From the NCBI RefSeq assembly GCF_900142975.1, contig NZ_LT670848.1, positions 3,658,001-3,722,000 on the forward strand: 64,000 nucleotides of DNA. Reading direction: 5' to 3'. The notes below the pieces were generated by a model. It was not told where the DNA came from. It was given only the letters and a program-made list of their open reading frames with translations, and ran no database searches. The translations under genes were made by a program, and so were the position numbers. The stretch is from Salegentibacter salegens. Its GTDB lineage: Bacteria > Bacteroidota > Bacteroidia > Flavobacteriales > Flavobacteriaceae. The stretch's first letter is position 1. Each line of letters opens with the position of its first letter. Below, in pieces: positions 36,200-45,278 of the stretch.

Positions 36200-37276
36200 T
36201 TATCGAATTTCGAGCCTGGCCCCGTTAAATAATTTTCCTTCGGCGGAAGAGATATAGGACTCCCCGGCATTAAGGCCTGAAAGTACTTCCACCTCATCAC
36301 CTATAGTTCTTCCCAGTCGCAACCATCTTAAAATGGCAGTATTTTGCTGGCTTGGCGTATATATTCCGTGAAGATCCCCACGTGTTACAAGTGCTGAAGC
36401 AGGAATTAGAACAACTTCCCGGTTTTCTCCGGCTGTAGTAGGAAACTGAACACTGGCATACATCCCCGAATAGATCGAAGCATCAGTCTCGTCCAATGCT
36501 ACTTTTACAACATACTGCCCACCTGAATTCCTGGCGGAAGTGCTTATTTCTGAAACCATTCCTTTCAAAGTCTCTCCGGAAGATTTAACCAGGACATCCA
36601 CTTCTGTCCCCTGCTTAACTGAGGCTATTTCAGATTCCGGAACACTTGCCCTTACTTCAAATTTTCCCGGAACTTCCAGGTTTAGCAACGGCATCCCGGG
36701 ATTCGCCATATCGCCAACTTCCACATTTTTTGCTGTAACCACCCCACTAAATGGAGCGACAATATTGGAATAAGCGAATTGTGCGTTGATCTCGTTCTTT
36801 TGCTGCCTGGCGGCTTCAAGCCTGGCCTTGGCCATTTCGTACCTGGCGGTGATATCATCCATCTCCTTTTGGGAAGCGCTGTTATCTTCAAACAATGAAT
36901 TGTATCGCTCATAATCTTTCTCTGCATTATTAAAAGCCGCTGTGGCTTCAGTGATACCCGCATTTACCTGCGCCCGCTTTGCCTGCAGGTCGGCATTATT
37001 GATCTCAATAAGCAGCTGACCTTTTCTCACCTTATCTCCAACACTTGCATTAACACCGGTGACATAGCCCATATTTCGGGTGCTTAAAGTGGCATTTTCA
37101 GCGGCTTCTATTTTTCCGCTAAAAGTGAGGAAGGATTGATCAGATTTTGAAGGAGTTTCAACGGTAACCAACACCGCCGGACTATTTTCTGCAATATTTT
37201 TTTCTGAAGAGTCCCCACAACTAAAAAGTAGGGTCGTTGCTCCCAAAAGGCTCAGGATATATAATTTGGTTTTCAT
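36200..37276 (-). CDS. RND periplasmic adaptor (membrane-fusion) lipoprotein
   Basis: The 358-residue protein has a lipoprotein signal (LGATTLLFSC; Cys20), a split biotinyl-lipoyl domain (GYVTGVNASVGDKVRKGQLL and IVAPFSGVVTAKNVEVGD), an alpha-helical hairpin (about 100-160), and beta-barrel and membrane-proximal domains. It links the inner-membrane RND pump with the TolC channel. It lies 26 bp upstream of the permease gene and 9 bp downstream of the tolC-like gene. Confidence 0.9.
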   Translation of the reverse strand: MKTKLYILSLLGATTLLFSCGDSSEKNIAENSPAVLVTVETPSKSDQSFLTFSGKIEAAENATLSTRNMGYVTGVNASVGDKVRKGQLLIEINNADLQAKRAQVNAGITEATAAFNNAEKDYERYNSLFEDNSASQKEMDDITARYEMAKARLEAARQQKNEINAQFAYSNIVAPFSGVVTAKNVEVGDMANPGMPLLNLEVPGKFEVRASVPESEIASVKQGTEVDVLVKSSGETLKGMVSEISTSARNSGGQYVVKVALDETDASIYSGMYASVQFPTTAGENREVVLIPASALVTRGDLHGIYTPSQQNTAILRWLRLGRTIGDEVEVLSGLNAGESYISSAEGKLFNGARLEIR

Positions 37277-37285
37277 ATTGACTGT

Positions 37286-38593
37286 TTATTTAATTAAAAA
37301 ATCGAGTTGTGCCTGGGCATAATTGTACTCAAATATGGTTTGTGCATATTCCAGCTGTTTCTGGGAAAATTGTGCTTCGGCCGTAAGCAGGTCACTGGTT
37401 TTCTCAAGCCCCTGCTCAAACCTGTTGGAGCGTATGCGCAAAGATTCTTCGGCTTGTTCCAGTGCAAGACGGGTAAGGTTTAGCTTATTTTCGGCATCCT
37501 TTACTGCCCGGCCTGCCCTGTTTCGTTCCATCTCACTTTTGGACACATAGGAATCATATTCCAGCCTGGCTTTTTCATAAGTTGCCTTGCTTTTTTGAAG
37601 CTTTCCGAAGCGCTTGTAACCTTCAAAAACATCCCACTTCATCTGGATTCCCGCGAGATATCCGCTGGCATCGCCGGCAAAGATCTCGTCATCATATAGT
37701 TCATAGCTTCCAAAGGCATTTAGGCGGGGCAGGAAAGACATCTTATCTGCCTGCAGCATTTCGCCGTAAGCCTCTGTAGCCAGTTCCATCGCCCGAATAT
37801 CTGCCCTGTCTTTAGAAACAGTCTCCATATTTTCCTGAACAGGAATTGAAACCTCCAAAGGATCTGTAGGCTCAAAAATGATATTTACAGGTTCGTTTAT
37901 GAGATATGCCAGATAATCAGATGCATTGATCACGTTGCTCTTTGCATACTGCAGCTGACTATTGACTTCAGAAACCCTTATTTCCACCGAAAGCACATCA
38001 GATCGTTGGAGGTATCCCTGCTTATAACTGTCATTCGCCAGTTTCTGGTTGGCGAGCGCTGCCTTTTGGGCGCTTTCCAATACAGTTACAGCCTGGTACG
38101 CGAGTTGCAGCTGCATATAAGCTTTCTCCACCTCCAGAATCATATGATCTATGGTTCGATCTGTTTGTAAAGCAGTAGCATCCATCTTCTTTTTAGCCGC
38201 TTTTCGCTGGTAGATCCCGTCTAAATTGATAAGCGGTTGCTCGACTTCAATTTTGGTGGCAAAGTTGTTGATCCTTTCGGGGTTGTTTAAAAGGTTTGGA
38301 TTAAAATCTTCCTGAGTGACTATTCCCTGGTTCAGTTTAGAGCCAAAAGCCATCAAAGGATTGGTAGTGGTCATCCCGGTATGGGATACGGCCACATTTG
38401 GCAAAAAGATGGAATTTGTTTGCCGGTAATCTCCCCGGGCTTCGAGGAATTCTTGTTGCGAAATCTTGATCTCCCTGTTATTTTCCTTTACCAGCTGTAC
38501 GGCTTCGTTTCGGGATATTGGCTTCGTTTCCTGGGCCTGTGACCACAGTCCCGGAAGTAAAGCCAGCATCATAACTATATATATGTTCTTCAT
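37286..38593 (-). CDS. TolC-family outer-membrane efflux protein
   Basis: The 435-residue protein has a signal peptide (to about WSQAQ) and two outer-membrane-efflux repeats with long heptad-like helices (ISRNEAVQLVKENNREIKIS; EKAYMQLQLAYQAVTVLESA). It forms the outer channel of the RND system. It lies 20 bp after the SQR-like gene in the same operon, which is unusual and suggests that the flavoprotein and the pump respond to one signal. Confidence 0.9.
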   Translation of the reverse strand: MKNIYIVMMLALLPGLWSQAQETKPISRNEAVQLVKENNREIKISQQEFLEARGDYRQTNSIFLPNVAVSHTGMTTTNPLMAFGSKLNQGIVTQEDFNPNLLNNPERINNFATKIEVEQPLINLDGIYQRKAAKKKMDATALQTDRTIDHMILEVEKAYMQLQLAYQAVTVLESAQKAALANQKLANDSYKQGYLQRSDVLSVEIRVSEVNSQLQYAKSNVINASDYLAYLINEPVNIIFEPTDPLEVSIPVQENMETVSKDRADIRAMELATEAYGEMLQADKMSFLPRLNAFGSYELYDDEIFAGDASGYLAGIQMKWDVFEGYKRFGKLQKSKATYEKARLEYDSYVSKSEMERNRAGRAVKDAENKLNLTRLALEQAEESLRIRSNRFEQGLEKTSDLLTAEAQFSQKQLEYAQTIFEYNYAQAQLDFLIK

Positions 38594-38613
38594 CGTTTGT
38601 CTATTATTTCTGA

Positions 38614-39765
38614 TTAAAAGTTTTTGAAGAACCAGAATTTTTCATCCCACCATTTGGAGAAATGTCCCCACTGGGCGGGAGTTTTCATTTTTACATCATT
38701 CTTCCCGGTAGCTGAAAATCTTCCGCCGGTTTCACTGGCTTTTCCTTCACCCGATTCGATAAAGTATTTTCCTTCGGGTATGAAAGTTTGATCAGGTTTT
38801 TGATTGGCTAATTTTCTGCTAATATTGTGAGCTACAACGGCGCCCTGTTGTCTAGCAAAAACTCCGATCTTTGGTAGCACTGATCCGGTTTCAGTCGTAA
38901 CGTGGGTGATGTCGCCAATGGCATAAACATTTACAAATTTGGTTTCCAGGGTTTTGTTATCCACATCTACCCAATTGGAATTTCCGGCTAAATCGCTCTT
39001 TTTAATCACCTCGGGTAGCTGGTGCATTGGAGTATAGGCCAGGAGATCAAAAGCATATGTTTTTCCGTTGCTGAATTCCAGTGAACTTCCTGAAACAGCT
39101 TTCAGCTCGTGGTTTGGATAATATTTGATCCCTTTCTTTTCCAGCAGTTCTCTTAGTTCCTGGGAAGCTTCAGCGCTAGCGAATTCCATTGGGCCGGCTT
39201 CAGGCGTATAAAGGGAAACAGTAGTGTTTTTAGGGAGGTTGTTCTTCCTTGCGAAATCTTCTATAAGCATAGCTGCTTCATAAGGCGCCGCCGGACTTTT
39301 GAACGGAAGGGAAGAAACTAAAATAGCAATTTCACCACCCTCGAACTTTTTTAATTCAGCATAAAAATCCTGAGCTCCTTTTAGGGTAAAGAAATTGAAG
39401 CCAAATTGATCAAGGTTATAAACATCTGCCTGTTCCACGCCCAGGGAAACCACCATATGATCTCCCTTATACTGCTTTCCTTTTACGGTTACAGCAATAT
39501 TTTTTGGATCTATGTTTTCTATTTCTCCTTTAATAACTTCCAATCCTGAAGCGTCCAACTTATCGGTACGCTCTGTGATCTCTTCCTGTTTGCTTTTTCC
39601 AACCATCACCCAGGGGAGTGAAGGGGAATACACGTTGGTTTCTTCTTTTTCGAAAACCAGGATCTTTACCAGGTTGATATCTTCTTCGTTGCCGCTGTGT
39701 CTGCTCAGTTCCCTGGCGGTTACAATTCCTCCTTGTCCGGCTCCTAATACTAAGATGGTTTTCAT
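38614..39765 (-). CDS. SQR-like FAD oxidoreductase without any cysteine
   Basis: The 383-residue protein has the two-dinucleotide-fold layout of sulfide:quinone oxidoreductase. The FAD motif is VLGAGQGGIVTARELSR, a second motif is VNVYAIGDITHV, and the C-terminus is amphipathic and aromatic (HFSKWWDEKFWFFKNF), as in membrane-associated SQR. The segment FKSPAAPYEAA corresponds to the family's CPPAPYE motif, with serine in place of cysteine. The protein contains no cysteine at all, so it cannot use the usual disulfide/persulfide chemistry. It may oxidise another electron donor. It overlaps the upstream small frame by 4 bp (ATGA). Confidence 0.8.
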   Translation of the reverse strand: MKTILVLGAGQGGIVTARELSRHSGNEEDINLVKILVFEKEETNVYSPSLPWVMVGKSKQEEITERTDKLDASGLEVIKGEIENIDPKNIAVTVKGKQYKGDHMVVSLGVEQADVYNLDQFGFNFFTLKGAQDFYAELKKFEGGEIAILVSSLPFKSPAAPYEAAMLIEDFARKNNLPKNTTVSLYTPEAGPMEFASAEASQELRELLEKKGIKYYPNHELKAVSGSSLEFSNGKTYAFDLLAYTPMHQLPEVIKKSDLAGNSNWVDVDNKTLETKFVNVYAIGDITHVTTETGSVLPKIGVFARQQGAVVAHNISRKLANQKPDQTFIPEGKYFIESGEGKASETGGRFSATGKNDVKMKTPAQWGHFSKWWDEKFWFFKNF

Positions 39766-39905
39766 AATTGATTATTTTTAAAATTGATATTATGAATGCT
39801 TATGGCTATAGGTTTAGGTGGGGCTTTTGGATGCACCTTAGAAATCCAGGTTTTTGGAAATTCTATCAAGATTTCTCTTAAGTAGTGTAGTAGATTGTTC
39901 ATCAT
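39762..39905 (-). CDS. Small leader protein overlapping the SQR-like gene
   Basis: A 47-residue frame from ATG 39905 to TGA 39762-39764 shares ATGA with the start of the SQR-like gene, which is typical of translational coupling. The protein (start MMNNLLHYLREILIEFPKTW) is basic and amphipathic with a proline-rich middle (HPKAPPKPIAI). I recognise no family. It directly follows the promoter at 39962-40005, which supports its being translated. Confidence 0.5.
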   Translation of the reverse strand: MMNNLLHYLREILIEFPKTWISKVHPKAPPKPIAISIHNINFKNNQL

Positions 39906-39961
39906 TGAATATTTATATTGTTTAGGTTAATACTCAAACAATTTTATTTCTAATTAGATGA

Positions 39962-40005
39962 CAAAATTAGGTGGTGGATTACCTGTGGGAAGCAACTTTT
40001 GTTAC
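39962..40005 (-). promoter_or_regulatory. Promoter B: Crp/Fnr-like dyad plus -7 element, SQR/RND operon
   Basis: On the minus strand GTAACAAAAGTTGC (39992-40005; one mismatch from a palindrome) is followed by a 22-bp spacer and TAATTTTG (39962-39969). Sequence and spacing match promoter A at 31538-31581. Beyond it, 40006-40296 is AT-rich intergenic DNA before the peptidase gene with nothing else I can support. Confidence 0.6.
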
Positions 40006-40296
40006 ATACAGCCCTGGTTGGCAAGGGGTATACTGGAATATTTTTTAGTGTCCTATGAGGAAAATCAGGTTTTTTGAAATCTGTTGAGACATTTCATTTT
40101 TTAGTAAGAAAATACTTACAGAAAAAAATATTTTCAACCTCCATAATCCTTGCAATGCATAGGATTTAAACTAAAAAATCTATAAAATTGAAATAATGAT
40201 ATTATCAGATTATTACGATAAAAGTTTGGAAATTGTCGATAAAGTGATAGATTAGACGAATCTATTAACCTTTTATTAATCAAACATTTTATTTTT

Positions 40297-41547
40297 ATGA
40301 ATTTAAAAAACTTTAAATCAATCGCGGTAACTGCCATGGCTGCCGCTTTTTTTGTTTCATGTTCTCAGGACGAAACCAGGGAACAACCAATGGATGAAGA
40401 ATTGGTAGCTCCTTCTTCTGCAGATATTATTGAAGGCCAGTATATCGTGGTTTTTAACAAAGATATTACCGGAAATGCTTCTTCTAAATACCCGCAAAGT
40501 TATACCAAAGCCCAGGAGGAAGTAGCGAATACTACCAAAAGAGTTTTATCTGAAACTAATATTCCCGAAACAGAACTTTTAGCTGTTTACAGTAAAACAA
40601 TTAATGGTGCAGCGCTTAAACTTACCCTGAAACAGGTGGAAGCTTTAAGAGGTAAAAAAGAAATTGCTTTTATCGAAGAAGATAGAATTGTGCAATTTGC
40701 GCCGCCTTGTGGAACGCCAAACGGCGGGCCTTGTGATGGAGATCCGGGTGATGGGGACGATGGGGGAGGAGACTCTTCCCAGGATGTACCTTACGGGATT
40801 ACGCGGGTGAATGGTGTAACTTCTTACACTGGTTCTAACGTTGCGTGGGTGATTGATAGCGGAATAGACACAGATCATCCAGATCTTAATGTGGACGCTT
40901 CAAGAGGATTCAATGCATTTACCTCTGGAAGAGATGGAAAATCTACCGATGATGGAAATGGTCATGGAACACACGTTGCCGGAACTATCGCAGCTTTAAA
41001 TAATGATTTTGGCGTTGTTGGTGTAGCACCGGGAGCCTCAGTTATTCCTGTAAAAGTTTTGGATAGTCGTGGTAGTGGTTCTTACTCTGGCGTAATCGCT
41101 GGTGTAGATCACGTTGCTGCTTACGGAAGTGCTGGCGATGTTGCCAATATGAGTCTTGGTGGTCCAACTTCAGATGCTTTGGATAACGCCGTGCTTTCAG
41201 CTTCAGAAAACGGAATTATTTTCGCTCTTGCAGCCGGAAATGAAAGTTCTGACGCTAATACAAGTTCTCCTGCGAGAGTAAACGGAGCAAATATTGTAAC
41301 GATTTCTGCAATGGATTCTAACGATAATTGGGCTTCTTTCTCTAACTACGGAAATCCGCCGGTAGATTATGCTGCTCCTGGAGTTGCGGTTAATTCTACC
41401 TGGAAAGACGGTGGTTATAATTCAATAAGTGGTACTTCTATGGCTTCACCACACGCAGCCGGAGTTTTATTACTAGGAAACGCCAATACAGACGGAACTG
41501 TAAACGGAGATCCAGATGGAACTGCAGATGCGATTATTGTACACTAA
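40297..41547 (+). CDS. Subtilisin-like (S8) serine peptidase lipoprotein
   Basis: The 416-residue protein has a lipoprotein signal (FFVSC; Cys22), an inhibitor_I9-type propeptide (GQYIVVFNKDITGN to EEDRIVQF), and a Gly/Asp-rich linker. The S8 domain follows with catalytic Asp187 (VIDSGIDTDHPD), His223 (GHGTHVAGT), oxyanion Asn315 (AAGNES) and Ser381 (GTSMASPHAAGV). The domain ends soon after the serine, and there is no sorting or adhesion domain. It is expected at the cell envelope or released. It is monocistronic, with a terminator at 41571-41596. Confidence 0.92.
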   Translation: MNLKNFKSIAVTAMAAAFFVSCSQDETREQPMDEELVAPSSADIIEGQYIVVFNKDITGNASSKYPQSYTKAQEEVANTTKRVLSETNIPETELLAVYSKTINGAALKLTLKQVEALRGKKEIAFIEEDRIVQFAPPCGTPNGGPCDGDPGDGDDGGGDSSQDVPYGITRVNGVTSYTGSNVAWVIDSGIDTDHPDLNVDASRGFNAFTSGRDGKSTDDGNGHGTHVAGTIAALNNDFGVVGVAPGASVIPVKVLDSRGSGSYSGVIAGVDHVAAYGSAGDVANMSLGGPTSDALDNAVLSASENGIIFALAAGNESSDANTSSPARVNGANIVTISAMDSNDNWASFSNYGNPPVDYAAPGVAVNSTWKDGGYNSISGTSMASPHAAGVLLLGNANTDGTVNGDPDGTADAIIVH

Positions 41548-41570
41548 AAAATAGCTTAAATTTTATACTG

Positions 41571-41596
41571 AAAAGCACCGCTCTGGCGGTGCTTTT
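41571..41596. terminator. Terminator after the S8 peptidase
   Basis: The 11-bp stem AAAAGCACCGC / GCGGTGCTTTT with a 4-base loop is followed by T residues on the plus strand. Its 3' end abuts the stop codon of the minus-strand gene, so it may serve both convergent genes. Confidence 0.85.
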
Positions 41597-43086
41597 TTAT
41601 TTAGTTAATGCTTTTATGATTCGTTGTTCATTGATTAGAACATCCCGGAATAATACATGGGGAAATTGATTGTATGAAGAGACTTTAAAAGCCTCGTAGA
41701 TTTTAAGCAGGGAAGCGGCAGTAATCAAAGATAAATTTAGTTCTACGTTCATTTCTGAGTCTGTAATAAAATCATCACTAAATTCTGGAGCTAGTAGAAG
41801 AATTTTAATAACCCTTCTGTCCATTTTTTCAACTCTCGATTTATATGCTTTTAATTGTCTGGAGACAGTACTAAATTTATTATAACCTTTCTCTTTTCTG
41901 GTTTTACATTCTACAATAATTACATCTCCGTTTTCCAAATGCAAAAGAATGTCCATTATATCTTTATTTGAATTAAGAGATTTCTTTAATTCTTCATCAA
42001 CATTGAATCCTAGATCTTGAAATATTTTTCTGGTTAATTCCTCAAATTTTAGTCCCAGTTCACTTTCTTTCGTGGTAATTCCATTTTCTTTGAGCGCGTT
42101 TAAATCACGGTAAGCCACCTTTTCATAATTTTCTAGAAAAAGATTTTCGGCATCTTTGTAATGTTCCAAAATATTAAGAATGTTATTACCTCGTTGCTTA
42201 ATATCGTTTTCTAAAATAAACTTTTTTAGATCTTCTTTTTCTATCAAATCGAGGATATCCCGTGGTTTAATATTATAATTTATAAGGAATTCACCTTTTA
42301 GAACAAACTCGTCTTGGAGTTCGAACTGCTCTTTTATTTGTTTGTTTAATTTGGGAAGTGAATTATTGAGTTCGTCCATCATCTTTTCAAATCCGTCCAG
42401 GGCAATATTTATATTGTCATCCCGCTCAATACTTTCGAAATAATCAACAAGGCTTTCAATTTTTTCATCTATGGTACTACCTCTTAAGTTTTGAATATCT
42501 AAACCTTTTTCAACAAGATCATTTAGAGATTTCTTTCGCTCTGTTAGTGTGGTTCCCTTTTTATGAATATCCTCTGCTAATAAATGTTTAAATGAAATGC
42601 CTTCCTTAATTATCAAGTCAATTTTATTACTAAGACTTTCTTTGGTTTGAATACCGTGATTTCTTGCAATTTGATTAATTACCGGTTCACGTAAAATACG
42701 TAAAGTTCTTCTCAAATATTTATCTGCCACTTCTTTACCCCGTAATTTCCGAAGCAATCTAACCATTTCATCAGCTATATAAATCGTATTTTCCTTTTTG
42801 GAAAAAAATATTACACCTATGTTTTTAAGGTTATTTATAACTTCGAGAATTTCCAATTTTTTGATAGGAATAATCGAATAATTAATAAGCTTTACTTCTT
42901 CCTGAGATAATTGTAATTCTTTTGAAAGGGTTAATATAATAGAGAGTTCATCGGAAGTTACTTTTGCATCCCTATTGTTAGCAATATCATTTTGATAAGC
43001 TGTGTGTAAACATTTTTTGTAGATACGATAATCTCTTTTTCTTTCCTCTGAAAATTCAGATTTGGGATTGCTTATTTCATTTTCTA
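41597..43086 (-). pseudogene. C-terminal part of an IS-interrupted PD-(D/E)XK-type gene
   Basis: The frame is open from the IS junction at 43086 to TAG/TAA at 41597, but the only early start would be a TTG at 42856; there is no ATG start at the junction side. Removing the IS joins it in frame to 44136-44498 to give a 614-residue protein. This part holds helical repeat-like segments (HGIQTKESLSNKIDLIIKEG; ENGITTKESELGLKFEEL) and then a restriction-endonuclease-like core with Asp in NKDIMDILLHL and the motif VECKTRK (Glu-x-Lys). The fold suggests a nuclease that acts on DNA or RNA. As it stands the gene is broken. Confidence 0.8.
43079..43086 (+). repeat. Left 8-bp target-site duplication of the IS1595-like element
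   Basis: ATTTTCTA directly before the left end of the IS. The same 8 bp follow the right end at 44136-44143. Confidence 0.85.
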
Positions 43087-44135
43087 AGCTTTGTTCTAAG
43101 ATGAATATGTCTTATATTTGTGTAAAACTATATAGATATGATACCTTCAGATTTCAGGGATTTTTTCGTTAATAGTCCAGCGACTGTTCAACAAGAGATA
43201 GTGGCTTCGTTGCTATCATTGTCTTTGCAAGAAAGTGAAGTAAAGGACAGCAACGAGGCAAAAGCAGTTACCTGTCCTCATTGCTCAGAAAAGCGTGTTC
43301 GTGCCAATGGCAAGCTCAAAGGCGTTCAACGCTATGTTTGCAATGGCTGTAAGAAGAATTTCAGTGAGACCACAGGTAAGTTTTGGTATAATATAAAAAA
43401 GAAAGAGAAGTTAAATCGGTATTTATACTGTTTGTTGTCGGGCTACAGTATCAGGAAAAGTGCAGAAGAGACGGAGATATCAATTCAAACGTCCTTTGAT
43501 TGGAGACATAAATTGCTCACGTCATTTTCCAGTGTTTCGGTAGAAGAGTTTCAGGGCATAGTCGAAAGCGATGACCTGTTCTTTGCCTACTCAGAAAAAG
43601 GAGGACGTCATTTAGGTAGAAAACCGAAAATGCGAGGAGAAAAAGCAAGCAAAGCAGGCATAAGTGATGAAAAAGTAGCTGTAGTGGCAACTTGTGATAG
43701 ATCTGGAAACAAAGACTTTAAAGTGGCCACAAGAGGTCGTATCAGTAAAGAGGATCTGAATAGAATACTTAAAGGGAAACTTGATAAAGCTGACGTACTC
43801 TGCAGCGACAGCCATAGAAGTTATGGTGCTTTTGCAAAAGCCAACACAATTGCCCATAAAAAGTTCAACACCTCAAAGGGACAGCGAACCGTAGATAAGG
43901 TGTACCATGTCCAGAATGTAAACAATATGGATATGAGATTGAGAAAGTTCATGGATTCTTTCAATGGGGTAGCTACAAAATACTTACAGAATTACTTGAA
44001 TTGGTTCTTGGTACTTGAAAAAATCAAGAACTCAACCAGTAAAATGGCAACAGTTACAGCCATTGCCTTTGCTTCAAATAGCGCATGGTACGAGTACAAA
44101 CAACAACTATTCAATATGCTAATTAGAACTTAGCC
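43087..44135 (+). mobile_element. IS1595-family insertion sequence, 1,049 bp
   Basis: The element is bounded by an 8-bp direct repeat and by imperfect terminal inverted repeats of about 22 bp (43087-43108 and 44114-44135; 15 of 22 match; right end reads GGCTAAGTTCTAA inward). One intact transposase gene fills it, and its stop codon lies in the right inverted repeat. The 8-bp duplication and GGCT-type end are typical of the family. It is inserted into the PD-(D/E)XK-type gene. Confidence 0.88.
43138..44133 (+). CDS. IS1595-family transposase (ISXO2-like)
   Basis: The 331-residue protein has an N-terminal zinc ribbon (CPHCSEKRVRANG and YVCNGCKKNF), a helix-turn-helix-like segment (GYSIRKSAEETEISIQTSFD) and the ISXO2-like catalytic domain. 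Likely catalytic residues are in VESDDLFF and LCSDSHRSY, and the third position is Asn in HVQNVNNMDMRLRKF. The gene is complete, so the element could still be active. Confidence 0.9.
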   Translation: MIPSDFRDFFVNSPATVQQEIVASLLSLSLQESEVKDSNEAKAVTCPHCSEKRVRANGKLKGVQRYVCNGCKKNFSETTGKFWYNIKKKEKLNRYLYCLLSGYSIRKSAEETEISIQTSFDWRHKLLTSFSSVSVEEFQGIVESDDLFFAYSEKGGRHLGRKPKMRGEKASKAGISDEKVAVVATCDRSGNKDFKVATRGRISKEDLNRILKGKLDKADVLCSDSHRSYGAFAKANTIAHKKFNTSKGQRTVDKVYHVQNVNNMDMRLRKFMDSFNGVATKYLQNYLNWFLVLEKIKNSTSKMATVTAIAFASNSAWYEYKQQLFNMLIRT

Positions 44136-44143
44136 ATTTTCTA
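44136..44143 (+). repeat. Right 8-bp target-site duplication of the IS1595-like element
   Basis: ATTTTCTA directly after the right end of the IS, identical to 43079-43086. Confidence 0.85.
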
Positions 44144-44498
44144 CTATCTTTATTTTTCCTTTAATCGTTTTGATTTCTTTCTCATATAACCTGGAAAACC
44201 AGTCCTGTTTCATAATACAATTACCATCTCTTATAATTATATCGATCAATATATCAAGTTGGGAAGATGTTTCCTGAAATTCACATTTTAGATGATTATA
44301 GAACTCCTGATGAATTAATGAGAATACTCTGGTAATGTTTTCACTATCTGCTGATTTTAAACCTTTATCAGCCGAACTTAAGATCTTTTCAATTTCTCGT
44401 GAGTTTTTTGGTTGATCTGAAATTATATTGTCTACTACTTTAATAAAGGAATTCTTCTCAATTGACCCGAGACGGTCTAATATCTTCTCTAATTTCAT
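44136..44498 (-). pseudogene. N-terminal part of the IS-interrupted PD-(D/E)XK-type gene
   Basis: The frame starts at ATG 44498 (MKLEKILDRLGSIEKNSF) and runs for 121 native codons to the insertion point. In the present DNA it reads one glycine from the IS and stops at 44130. The 121 codons join exactly in frame to the codons from 43078 downward. The fragment is helical and charged, without a recognisable domain. The 284 bp upstream (44499-44782) hold no gene that I can see. Confidence 0.8.
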
Positions 44499-44782
44499 AA
44501 AGGTTGGTTTAATGATAGATATGCGGCCTTAATTTAACCAGGAAAGTGTAGTAGGGTAAGTCTTTATTTCTAGTTAAGCCTTTCTAAATATATAAATAAT
44601 TTGGGAATAAGCTTTTCTCGTTAAAATTAGCGCTTCTTATTTCTGTACAGTTATCTTATATAAAAATGTAGAAATACTATTTAGGCTATAATTTACAATC
44701 TCCTATTGCACATATCCAGAGAGAAAGATTTAGAGGCTTTATTGAAATAGTAACTCAAGAAATTATTTAAAAATGAAGTCTG

Positions 44783-45277
44783 TTAATTAAATTCGGCGCA
44801 ATCTTCTGATGGTTGATAAACGCCTGCTCCCTGTTGGTAAACTAAGGTGGCGCCTAAATGTCCTACATACATAAGATAACCGGAGCCTATTGATAATGTG
44901 ACGATACAGAGAATAGATAATAAATTTTTCTTTTGGGTAAGCAATCGAATTCTTGAAAATTTTAATAGATCAAGAAGGAGGGAGCCAGTAAAAAGCCACG
45001 CGGTCACATACGCCAGGTTTTGATGTTGTTTAAGAACGGTGGGATCACAAATTTTTCGTGAGACAATTCCATCGGCAAGATTACCGGTATAAATTGCAAT
45101 CCAAACTCCTATCGTGCCTAATAAAAGTAGTATAGTTCCTCCTTGTTTCCAGACTTCTTTTGCCGAGCCCAGTGCTATTAACTTAAACAAAAAAGCAACT
45201 AATAAAATGGCGATAGGAAAATGAACGGACAGAGGATGAAAAACCTCTGTCCGCCAAAAATCAGGTAACTGATTCAT
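44783..45277 (-). CDS. DUF2231 membrane protein
   Basis: The 164-residue protein has four hydrophobic helices. The DUF2231 hallmark HPLSVHFPIAILLVAFL is in helix 1, and QHQNLAYVTAW and YLMYVGHLGATLVY contain the other conserved histidines. The spaced histidines suggest heme binding, as proposed for similar membrane proteins. It starts 1 bp after the upstream lipoprotein gene, so both are probably in one unit. Confidence 0.82.
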   Translation of the reverse strand: MNQLPDFWRTEVFHPLSVHFPIAILLVAFLFKLIALGSAKEVWKQGGTILLLLGTIGVWIAIYTGNLADGIVSRKICDPTVLKQHQNLAYVTAWLFTGSLLLDLLKFSRIRLLTQKKNLLSILCIVTLSIGSGYLMYVGHLGATLVYQQGAGVYQPSEDCAEFN

Positions 45278-45278
45278 T

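Noticed and set aside
42854..42856. TTG as start of a separate 419-residue protein
   Set aside because: The frame stays open upstream to the IS junction and joins in phase with the N-terminal fragment, so the TTG is internal.
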